NCBI RefSeq assembly: GCF_900114995.1
Contig: NZ_FOUX01000001.1
Span: 62,001 to 126,000, forward strand
Length of the DNA stretch: 64,000 nt
Direction of reading: 5' to 3'
Source of the DNA: Chitinophaga sp. YR627
GTDB lineage: Bacteria; Bacteroidota; Bacteroidia; Chitinophagales; Chitinophagaceae
The translations under genes and the position numbers were made by a program. The notes under the pieces are model-generated. The model saw only the letters and a list, made by a program, of their open reading frames with translations. It had not been told where the DNA came from and did no database searches. This document shows positions 42,893-52,700 of this stretch, piece by piece (within the stretch, counting starts at the first letter, position 1; every line of letters begins with the position of its first letter).

Positions 42893-44102
42893 ACAGCCTG
42901 TTATTACAGGAATAGGTATCACTACTGCGACCGGCCAGGGAAAAACATCCGTAACATCTTCATTGCTGAAAGGACAAACATCTTTTGGCATTATGCAACG
43001 CGAAGGACGTCAGCATGCATCAGCATTTATAGGTGCTGAACTGGGGATGTTATTGCCACCTGAACGTATTTCTCCTAAATTATTCAGGAGCGCATCGCTT
43101 TCCGGAAAAGCGGCATTGATCACGCTGGCCGAGGCCTGGGAAGATGCGCGATTGGATGAAGTACCTCCTGTAAGAATAGGACTGATCGTAGGCGGATCCA
43201 ATGTGCAGCAAAGGGAAGCCCTGCTTGTGCATGAAAAGTATCGTGACCGGCAGCGGTTCATCACGCCTGCTTATGGCATTTCTTTTATGGATACTGACAT
43301 CTGTGGTTTGTGCACGGAGCAGTTTGATATCCGGGGACATGCATACACGCTGGGTGCTGCATCTGCCAGCGGGCAAGCCGCGATATTACAGGCGGTTATG
43401 GCAGTAGAATCCGGGCAGGTAGACGTCTGTATTGCCCTTGGGGCATTGATGGACCTTTCTTACTGGGAACTGCAAAGTCTGAAAAGCCTTGGCGCACTGG
43501 GATCAGAACGTTTTGCCAGTCAGCCCGAACGAGCCTGCCGGCCATATGATATTGACCGGGACGGATTCATTTATGGTGAGAGCTGTGGTGCTGTGGTCAT
43601 TGAAAGCAGCGCATCCGCAAAAGCCAGGGGCGTCCGTAGTTATGCTATATTGAACGGCGGAGCTATGTATATGGATGGTCATAGAAACCCTGATCCTTCT
43701 TTTGAAGGGGAATCTTGTGTGATCAGCCGTGCATTGCAGCAGGCAGGTATTTCCGCGGAAGAGATAGATTATATCAATCCGCATGCTACCGGTTCACGTA
43801 TTGGCGATGAAACAGAACTGGCCGCCATCAGGAACTGTAAACTGGAACATGCCTTTATTAATACGACCAAGTCGGTACTGGGCCATGGGCTTACTGCAGC
43901 AGGCTGTGTAGAACTGATAGCAGTGCTGTTGCAAATGGAGGTCGGTATGTTACATCCAAGTGTTAACCTTGATAACCCGATAGACAACAACTTCAACTGG
44001 GTAAGGCAACAGGCCGTTGCCCATCAGATCACCCATGCCATGACGCTTAGTTTTGGTTTTGGCGGAATGAATACCGCACTGGTGATAAGCGCTCCGCAAT
44101 AA
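42873..44102 (+). CDS. Decarboxylating ketosynthase (Cys to Ser), beta-branching cassette
   Basis: 409 aa from the ATG at 42873, overlapping the ACP gene by 20 bp. KAS fold with VITGIGITTATGQGK at the N-terminus. The nucleophile position is Ser164 (GAASASG in place of TACSSS) while both His remain (INPHATGSRIGDE, KSVLGHGLTAAG). Such KS-like enzymes (PksF) decarboxylate malonyl-ACP to acetyl-ACP, which the HMG synthase then adds to a beta-keto intermediate. HMG synthase and the two enoyl-CoA hydratase genes are not in the window and should lie beyond its right edge or elsewhere. Confidence 0.9.
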   Translation: MNSGWYKQPVITGIGITTATGQGKTSVTSSLLKGQTSFGIMQREGRQHASAFIGAELGMLLPPERISPKLFRSASLSGKAALITLAEAWEDARLDEVPPVRIGLIVGGSNVQQREALLVHEKYRDRQRFITPAYGISFMDTDICGLCTEQFDIRGHAYTLGAASASGQAAILQAVMAVESGQVDVCIALGALMDLSYWELQSLKSLGALGSERFASQPERACRPYDIDRDGFIYGESCGAVVIESSASAKARGVRSYAILNGGAMYMDGHRNPDPSFEGESCVISRALQQAGISAEEIDYINPHATGSRIGDETELAAIRNCKLEHAFINTTKSVLGHGLTAAGCVELIAVLLQMEVGMLHPSVNLDNPIDNNFNWVRQQAVAHQITHAMTLSFGFGGMNTALVISAPQ

Positions 44103-44169
44103 TTCACTGTTCAGATAAATCTGTTCCGATACGGGACCATCTCTCTAATCATCTTAAAAAATACTATTT

Positions 44170-45432
44170 ATGGAAACGACCACTCAGACGGCAAAATGTC
44201 CTTTTGCAGGAAAAGGCATTCCTGATATTGATTTTTCAGATTCCGCTTTTATTAAGAATCCGTTTGCTACCTATGCTGCTATGAGAGACGAGGCGCCTGT
44301 GCATCGTGTGGCTTTCAGTAGCGGACAGCCCTTCTGGCTGATCACCCGTTATGAGGATGCCATGCTGGTATTTAAAGATCCCCGCTTCACAAAGGATATT
44401 AAAAAGACATTGCCTCCTGATCATAAGGCCCCTGCATCACCGCTGGCCATGAGTCAGTTATTCAGCCATCACGTGCTGTACATGGACCCTCCTGATCATA
44501 CAAGAATGAAACAACTGGTGCAGAAGGCTTTTACCCCTAAGCTGGTAGAAGGCATGCGCTCGCATATACAGGACATCACCAACAAGCTGCTGGATAAACA
44601 TATACCAACTGGCCGCATCGATATTATAAATGACTATGCCCTGCCACTGCCTATCAGTATTATCTCTGGTTTGCTGGGCATACCAGAGAAAGACCAGCAG
44701 TTATTCAGAAGATGGTCCAACATTATCCTGAACATAGACATTAATGTCACCCGAGAAGAAAGAATGCAGCTAATGCCGGAGGCTATCGGAGGCTTCACGA
44801 ACTATCTGCGTGAGATATTTGCCAGCAAACAGGAGCATCCGGCAGATGACCTGATCACACACCTGGTGCAGGCAAAAGAAGGTAGTGATAAACTGAATGA
44901 AACAGAGCTGATGTCAACGGTGTTTCTGTTGTTTGCCGCAGGTTATGAAACTTCCGTTAACCTGATCGGAAATGGCGTACTGGCGCTCCTGCAATATCCT
45001 GAACAACAGCAGGCACTCCGCAATGATCCTGGTCTGATCAATACCACAGTAGATGAAGTACTGCGACTGGACCCACCAGTGAGCCTGGCCAGTGAAAGAT
45101 ATGCATTGGAAGATGTAGAGATGAATGGCGTTACCATTCCGAAAGGAGAACTGGTACATATCTGTATTACGGCTGCCAACAGAGACCCCAGAAGATTCGA
45201 TTCTCCGGATACTTTTGATATTACCCGTAAGGATAATAAACACTTTTCCTTTGGACAGGGTACGCATTATTGTGTGGGTTCTGCGCTGGGAAAACTGGAA
45301 GGTGAGATCGCTATTAATACGCTGCTTAGACGTATACCCGCGTTTTCAGTGGAAGGAGGTGATATCGATGCGCTGAAGTATAAGAACAACAGTGTGATGA
45401 GAGGACTGGAAGCATTGCCTATTGTATTCTAA
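44170..45432 (+). CDS. Cytochrome P450 (CYP107-like bacterial class)
   Basis: 420 aa, soluble. I-helix FAAGYETSVNLIG (AGxxT type, about 256-268), ExxR in the K-helix (DEVLRLDPPV, about 295), heme loop FSFGQGTHYCVGSALGKLE with Cys368. N-terminal CPFAGKGIPDIDFSD is a usual start. It should hydroxylate the polyketide or form a C-C or C-O bond late in biosynthesis. No ferredoxin partner gene is seen nearby. Between the KS and the beta-barrel-like gene on one strand. Confidence 0.93.
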   Translation: METTTQTAKCPFAGKGIPDIDFSDSAFIKNPFATYAAMRDEAPVHRVAFSSGQPFWLITRYEDAMLVFKDPRFTKDIKKTLPPDHKAPASPLAMSQLFSHHVLYMDPPDHTRMKQLVQKAFTPKLVEGMRSHIQDITNKLLDKHIPTGRIDIINDYALPLPISIISGLLGIPEKDQQLFRRWSNIILNIDINVTREERMQLMPEAIGGFTNYLREIFASKQEHPADDLITHLVQAKEGSDKLNETELMSTVFLLFAAGYETSVNLIGNGVLALLQYPEQQQALRNDPGLINTTVDEVLRLDPPVSLASERYALEDVEMNGVTIPKGELVHICITAANRDPRRFDSPDTFDITRKDNKHFSFGQGTHYCVGSALGKLEGEIAINTLLRRIPAFSVEGGDIDALKYKNNSVMRGLEALPIVF

Positions 45433-45456
45433 ATACTGATGTGATAAACAGATAAT

Positions 45457-46068
45457 ATGGACAGATACTTAATGTCTCAATATAACCCGCTGACGGTGGG
45501 TAATTCATGGGAATATCTGAATAATGGTAAATCCACTATCAGTCATAAAGTAGTAGAGGAGGTGAGTCTGAATGGTATTGCTATGGAGAAAGTGATCTCG
45601 TCAGATGGTTCCGTCGTGTTGTTAAAGAACAGGGATGGACTGGATACCTACGAGATCAAAAAGAAGGTGGGTAAGTTATCGTACAGTCCTCCTATCAGTC
45701 TTTCTCCGGAAATAGTGAAACCCGGCGTGGCGCATGCTTATGTTTCAAAAGTTACGTTCTCTCTTTTTGGTATCAATTTCAACTTTGGCAATATCAGCGG
45801 TTCAACAGTGCTGACAGGCGTGGAGGATGTGACAGTGCCTGCTGGTCATTTTCCTGACTGTCTGAAGTTTGAGTCATATGCCTATCAGCGGAAACCACTG
45901 AAGGCAACAAGCAAGTTGATTATCTGGTTTGCCAGAAATGTGGGAGAAGTAAAGTGTGAATTTGAAACGTCGGTGGCAGGATTTAAGACGACACAACGAA
46001 AAGAATTGTTACATGCTACGATCGGAAAAAGGCATTTTCCGGAAGTACTTGCTGAAAGCCGTTATTGA
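45457..46068 (+). CDS. TapB/DUF3108-like beta-rich protein, no signal peptide
   Basis: 203 aa (ATG 45457; an ATG at residue 6 is also possible). Pattern PLTVGNSWEYLNNGKSTI near the N-terminus, then GVEDVTVPAGHFPDCLKFES (about 129-148) and WFARNVGEVKCEFE (about 166-179), as in the mostly extracytoplasmic TapB/DUF3108 beta-barrel family. Here there is no signal peptide and the gene is in a biosynthetic operon, so it acts in the cytoplasm. Lipocalin-like barrels in polyketide clusters sometimes catalyse cyclisations; this is a candidate for such a step, for example an intramolecular Diels-Alder. Function unproved. Confidence 0.6.
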   Translation: MDRYLMSQYNPLTVGNSWEYLNNGKSTISHKVVEEVSLNGIAMEKVISSDGSVVLLKNRDGLDTYEIKKKVGKLSYSPPISLSPEIVKPGVAHAYVSKVTFSLFGINFNFGNISGSTVLTGVEDVTVPAGHFPDCLKFESYAYQRKPLKATSKLIIWFARNVGEVKCEFETSVAGFKTTQRKELLHATIGKRHFPEVLAESRY

Positions 46069-46106
46069 CCGGCGTCGAATATAGTTAACCTCAAAATGCT
46101 GTATGT

Positions 46107-46778
46107 ATGGACCTGAATGAAATCATTGTTTTGTATTCCGCTGGTGAACTTTCCGGATATGAAGTAAAGGAAAGAATCAATGCACTCGGCATCGCTCAGA
46201 CTGAATCCGGCAGAGCTGCTGAAAGTGCTTCTCTATGGACATTACAGGACGAATTACCGGCTATCCAGCCAGACAGATCACTGCTGCATGGTGAAGCTCT
46301 GAGTCTTTTTCAGAAAATATTACTGACCACAGATGGCACGGTTACCGATCTGATCTCATTGTATAAAGGAGAAGCCATTAAGGTTGATATCATTGATCAG
46401 GAAATCGTATTCGCAGATGCACCGACCTATCTGCAATGCGGTAAAGAGGCGCTTTTGCTGAAAAGGATCGTTTTACTGAAGGGGCCTTCCGGTAGTCATG
46501 TATATGCGGAATCCATTTTTGTGATCGAGCGTTTATCTGAGCGTATCCGGGAACGCCTGCTGGAGACAAACTTACCGATAGGATTGCTGTGGAAGGAAGA
46601 AAGACTGGAATCACACAGAGAGATACTGACCTACTACATAGAAAGGGAAGAAAAGGTAAGTGCATTGCTTGGACAACCGGCAGGCAGTGATCTGCTAAGC
46701 AGGACCTATCTCATTCACAACAGACAGTCTGTATTAGGGGCCATTACCGAGAAGTTTCCGTTAACAAGTTTCAGATAG
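46107..46778 (+). CDS. Chorismate lyase-like enzyme (4-hydroxybenzoate for PKS priming)
   Basis: 223 aa. From about residue 60 the sequence follows the chorismate-pyruvate lyase family (DUF98/UbiC-like): LLTTDGTVTDLISLYKGEAIKV, RIVLLKGPSGSHVYAESIFVIERLS, ETNLPIGLLWKEERLESHREI. It splits chorismate into 4-hydroxybenzoate and pyruvate, giving the aromatic starter for the adenylating domain of the next gene, 8 bp downstream. The first about 28 residues (IIVLYSAGELSGYEVKERI) are not part of the lyase; they resemble the helix-(L)S-helix docking segment of PKS N-termini. The lyase may thus be tethered to the assembly line. From memory, the elansolid pathway uses such a lyase. Confidence 0.8.
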   Translation: MDLNEIIVLYSAGELSGYEVKERINALGIAQTESGRAAESASLWTLQDELPAIQPDRSLLHGEALSLFQKILLTTDGTVTDLISLYKGEAIKVDIIDQEIVFADAPTYLQCGKEALLLKRIVLLKGPSGSHVYAESIFVIERLSERIRERLLETNLPIGLLWKEERLESHREILTYYIEREEKVSALLGQPAGSDLLSRTYLIHNRQSVLGAITEKFPLTSFR

Positions 46779-46786
46779 CTGTATAC

Positions 46787-49700
46787 ATGGAGAAGAGAAC
46801 TGTTTATGCTCCGCTGATCGACGCATTATTGCAGACGGCAGAAAGGCATCCCAATAAGGTATTATTTGTTTTCCGGGAAGGGCGGAAGACGGTGGCGGCG
46901 ATAACCGGCAGAGAGTTGTCTGCAGGTGTCGCAGCAGCAGGTGCTGTTTTGCAGCAATCCCTGGTCGCGCAGGAACGTGTGTTACTGATACTGCCGCAGG
47001 GCATTGATTTTATATACAGTCTGCTGGCCTGCTTTTATGCCAATGTGGTTGCCATTCCGGCGCCTGCAGCAGATCCCCGTCAGCCGGACCTGGTACAGCG
47101 GACGCTTTCCCTGTTGGAACATGCCGCAGCCGGTACGATTATCACAACCGGAAGTTTTCATGAACGACTGGCAGAGAGTATAGAACTGGACAGTATCACG
47201 CTGCTGGATGTACAGGAGTTGATCACACCAGGTAATGAGCCGTTGCCGGCCAGAGAGATAGGCACAGATGATCTGGCGTTGTTGTTCTATACTTCTGGTT
47301 CCACTTCAGCTCCAAAGGGCGTTATGACGACGCATGCACAGTTATTTGCCCAGGCAGATGCAGGCAGGCAACAATGGAAGATCACAGACCATAGTTGTAT
47401 CGTTTCCTGGATGCCACAGTTTCATAACCTGGGACTGAATTTTGGTATACTGGCTCCCCTGATCAGCAGTGCTTCCAGTGTGTTATCTGCACCGGGTGGA
47501 TTTGCAACTTCTCCTGAAGACTGGTTCTACAATATTACCTTGTTTCAGGGTACACATACGGCGGCGCCGAATTTTGCTTTTGATCTGGCTTGCAATATGG
47601 TCGGAGATAACGCGCTCGCTGATGTTGAACTTTCTTCCCTGGAGGCCATTGTGTGTGGTGGTGAACCTGTCAGGAAAGCAACATATGATGCATTCTTCAA
47701 TAAATTCAGTGCAGCAGGTCTCCGGCAACATGTGTTCTGCCCGCATTATGGTTTATCCGAGACAGGGTCTGCCTCAACGATCGTACCGGGAGAAGGCATT
47801 CGTACACTTTCGCTGGATATTGCGGCACTGGAGGAAGGCAGGATCGTGTACAGCAGTGCCGGAGAAAAACACAAGGATATTATAAGTTGTGGTCCTATAC
47901 CTGAAGGGGCGATCATATTATGTGTTGATCCTGTTACCAGTGAACCGTGTGCAGCAGGTGTCGCAGGTGAAATATGGTTACGTACACAGGGAACAGCCAG
48001 CGGATACTTTCAGCTTTCAGAGGAGACTGCTGCTACTTTCGGCGCTGTGATAAAAGGAGGAGAAGATATCCGTTTTCTCAGGACAGGAGATCTGGGTTTT
48101 ATTGAAGACAATCATCTCTATATCACCGGCAGGTTGAAGGAAGTTATTATTGTCAACGGGAAGAATTATCACCCTGTTGATATAGAGTGGACTGTGAAAA
48201 AATATTTATCACAACTGACCTTACCGCTCGCTGTATTTGCAGATGAGCAGGATGGAAGAGATCGTGTAGTGGTTGTACAGGAAGTGGCGGCAGACAAACC
48301 AGCTGCATATTATGAGTCTGTTAGTCTGGAGATACTGGCAGCTGTAGCAGAAGTACATACACTGGATGTCAGCCGGATCATATTGGCAGCTCCCGGTAGT
48401 ATTCCGCGTACGGCCAGTGGGAAAGTACAACGCCGTGCCTGCCGGGATGCATTTAAAAAAGGACAGCTGTCCCCATTATTTGAATTTGCTACCGGACATA
48501 GTGTTGCGGTAGAAAAGGAAGTATCACATGCGCCGGTAGATCTCCGGCTGGTAATGGAGATACTGCAGCAACAGGTATTTCAGGATATACCAGGTGCGGA
48601 TGCCAACAGGCTTTCAGGATTAAAGATATGGGGTGAACTGGGCCTGAACTCCTTACAGTATGTGAACATCGCACAGCGGATAGCGACGGCATTTAACAGG
48701 CCCTTTGCTCCGCCAATGCTTTTTAAGTATAGGAATGTTGCGCAACTGGCCAACTATCTTTATCCGCAGGGAATGGGAAACGTAGCTGTTACTACTCATA
48801 CAGCCGCTGAACCGGAACAGACAGCAAAACACCAATACAATCAGAAAGATATTGCGATCATCGGTATGCATTGTCAACTGCCAGGAGGAGTGAATTGTCC
48901 GGCGGACTTATGGCAGCTGTTACTGGAAGGAAGAGACGCTATTCGTCCGGAGGGCGCAGGGCAGCGACTGGCCTCTGCAAATAACTGGACAGCAGCTGAT
49001 TTTCCACAGTTTGGCGGATACCTGGAGGATGTAGCAGGTTTTGACCATACATTTTTCCATATATCACCACTCGAAGCAGAGAGTATGGACCCGCAGCAGC
49101 GAAAAGCGCTTGAACTGAGCTGGCATGTACTGGAGCATGGAGGATATGATCCATATGCACTTGCGGGTGCACCAGTGGGCATTTATCTTGGCGTACACAG
49201 TAATGATTACGCGGAACTGGCGGCTACGAAAACGGATGTAATGTCTACTTATGGCGCATTCCTGGATTCAGGTCTTCATCCAACGATGATTGCCAACAGG
49301 GTGTCCAGATGGTTTGACTTTCATGGTCCAAGTGAGGTCGTTAATACAGCTTGTTCCAGTTCGCTGGTAGCTGTACACCATGCAGTGAACGCTATCCGTA
49401 AAGGCAATTGTAATCTGGCCATTGCGGGTGGCATCAACATACTGCTGACACCCAGGATATCCAGAGCCAGTCATCAGGCCGGGATGTTGTCACCTGATGG
49501 AAGATGTAAAACATTTGATGAAAAGGCAGATGGATTTGTTCGCGCAGAGGGACTGGGAGCTGTGTTGCTGAAACCATTATATCAGGCCGAATTGGATGGA
49601 GACACTATCTATGGTGTGATACGTGGTACGGCAGTTAATCATGATGGTAAATCTAACTCACTGAGGGCGCCTAACCTGGTTGCACAAAAACAGGTGATCA

Positions 49701-52700
49701 GTGCGGCCTTGGCTGATGCAGCTATTCCTGCTGCAAGCATCAGTTATATTGAAACACATGGTACTGGTACCGCATTGGGTGATCCAATAGAAGTACAGGC
49801 TTTAAGGGAAGCTTTTGAAGAAGATCATGCAAAGGGAGAAGCTTTCTGCGGATTGGGTACTGTGAAGACGAACATAGGCCATTGTGAGTCTGCCGCCGGT
49901 ATTGCCGGCTTGATTAAGCTAATATTATCTATGCAGCATCAGCAGTTGCCGGGTATTCTTCATTTTAAGCGGCTTAATCCGTTTCTTGATATAGCTGGCA
50001 GTCCGTTTTATATTGCTGATGCCACGCAACAATGGCAGCGCCAAAAAGATGAGAAAGGCAATGAATTGCCGTTGAGGGCAGGCGTTAGTTCCTTTGGATT
50101 TGGTGGTGTAAATGCACATGTTATCCTGGAAGAGTATACGGCTGCAAAGCGGGGCACAACAGCAGGTAGCAATGGTCTGCAGCTTATTCCATTGTCTGCC
50201 CGACATAAAAAACAGGTGCAGTTACAGGCTGCCAGTTTACTGGAACAGCTCACACATAGTGATGAAGCCGATTTAGCGTCAGTCGCATACACCCTGCAAA
50301 CAGGCAGGGCGGCTATGGAAAGCAGGATTGTTTTCATCGTATCTGATATGGATAGCCTGATAAAAGGGCTGCAAACATTTCTGCAAGGGGAGCCTTCCTC
50401 GTTGTTTCTGGAAGGACAACAAAGCGTCAGTGCGATGTTATCGGCGGATGATGAGGATGTATTGGCGTTGTTGCAGCAATGGTTCAGGAAAGGTAAACCG
50501 GAAAAAATAGCCGCTTACTGGATAAACGGAGGATATGTAGCATGGAAGGCGTTGTATGAAGGGCAAACGCCTGTAAGAACCGCATTACCCTTATATCCTT
50601 TCAGGAGAGATCAGCACTGGTTAAGAACGGGGGAAACGCAGCAATTGATGACTACTCAGCTGCATCCTTTGTTGCATGAAAATATATCAGATTTCTACGG
50701 ACAGCGTTTCCGTTCATCTTTTACGGGCAGAGAATATTACTTCAGTGAACATGTTATTCATCAGCATAAAACTTTACCGGCTGCCGCTTTTATAGAATTG
50801 ATCCGCGAGGGATTACAGCGGTCCGCACACCAGACAGGTGCTGTTGTAATAGAAGATATTTGCTGGTTGAGGCCTTTATACGCTACGGATGGGATGGATG
50901 TTATTACCCGCATTGAAGCAGCACATGATGATTTCAGTTTCGAGGTATACAGTGAAGTATATGACAATGTCGTAGTGTATTGTCAGGGGAGAGCGCATTT
51001 TGCTACAATAGCGGATGCTGTAATTGACCTTGCTGAAGTAAGGCAGAATTGTAACCATACCACTATTTCTCCCGATACCTATTATGATGCCTTCCGCAAT
51101 GCCGGTATCGTATATGGACCAGCATTCAGCAGAATAGCGGCAGCATACACTGGCAAGGGTCAGGTACTGGCTAGTCTGGCTGCGCTGTCATCCGGTCCTG
51201 CATCGGAAAATGTATATGGCGTGTCTCCTGTCATGCTTGATGCCGCGTTGCAGACGGTGACCGCCCTTGATTTTCAGCATTTCCTGCCTGAAGGAGCACC
51301 TGCGGCGATCCCTTTTGCTATAAGTACAGTTACATTGAATAGGCTATCTGATGAGCTGTCCTTTGCCTGGGCAAGGTATAATGATGCAGGTACCATTGAT
51401 ATTGACGTCTGCGATGAAAGCGGACATGTTGGTATCTCGGTTCGCGGTTTACAACTGGTAAGGCCCGAAGGTTTACCAGCTACAGACAATGAAACCTTGC
51501 TATTCACGCCTGTGTGGGAAGAGAAGAGTGGCGTGAAGAACGCTCTTCCAGACAGAAGGATCATTTGGTTATCTCAGGAGACAGGCAACTATGAAGACAC
51601 TGTAAAAGCGGCATTGCCAGAAAGTGAAGTAAACATACTGGTTTCTCCATCCGCCGATACAGCAGAGAGACTAACTGATTATACGGTGCTGTTGCTAAAA
51701 CGGATACAACAACTTTTGCAGCAAAAAGAGGCTGGAAACACATTGCTACAGATCATTCTTCCGGATGATCACAACGGTCATCTGTATGGTAGTCTGGCTG
51801 CATTACTGAAGACAATACAGGCAGAACAGCCTTCCATCAGCGGGCAGTTAATTATTACAGACGATCCGCAGGGGATAGCCGCAATGCTACACGCTGAAAA
51901 TAGTGGGGACGATCATGTAAGCGTGAGGTATCAGCAGGGTGTTCGCAAAGTACAAACATGGGAGGAACAGACAACAACAGTTACACAGTCAGTATGGAGG
52001 GAACATGGCGTATATCTCATTACCGGAGGAGCAGGTAGCATTGGGACTGTTTTTCTGACGGAAATTACTTCGAAGCTGCAACAGGCCGTCGTTTATGTTA
52101 GCGGTCGTTCAGCAATAGCCGAAAATGCGTTTGCCGCATTTAAAAAACCAAGGCTCAATATTATTTACAGACAGACCGATATTACTGATCAACAACAGGT
52201 GATTTCTCTGATAAGAGAAATCAGGACGAACCATGGTACATTGAATGGCATCATTCATAGTGCTGGCCTGATCAGGGATAACTATATTTTCAGCAAAGAT
52301 CTGAAGGATGTACCGGCCGTTCTGGCACCTAAGGTAGCTGGCATACGCGCGTTAGATGAGGCTACGAAGGATCTGCCGCTTGATTTCATGGTATTCTTTT
52401 CGTCTGTGGCCGGAAGTCTTGGTAGTGCAGGGCAGGCAGATTATGCTGTTGCCAATGCATTTATGGATCAATATGCTGCATTCCGTAATGGGCTTTGTAG
52501 ACGGGGCCAGCGCGCAGGAAGAACGTTGTCTGTCAACTGGCCACTATGGGACGCCGGTGGTATGAAGATGGAGCAAACCATACAGCAACAACTATACGCA
52601 GCTACGGGTATGCTGGCTATGTCATCTGCTGCTGGTCTGCATGCTTTTTATCGCGCGATGGAATTATCCTGTGATCAGGTAATGGTATTGAGTGGTGAGC

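Noticed and set aside
42873-44102. Elongating ketosynthase
   Set aside because: The nucleophile Cys is Ser164, so chain elongation is unlikely; decarboxylase role preferred.
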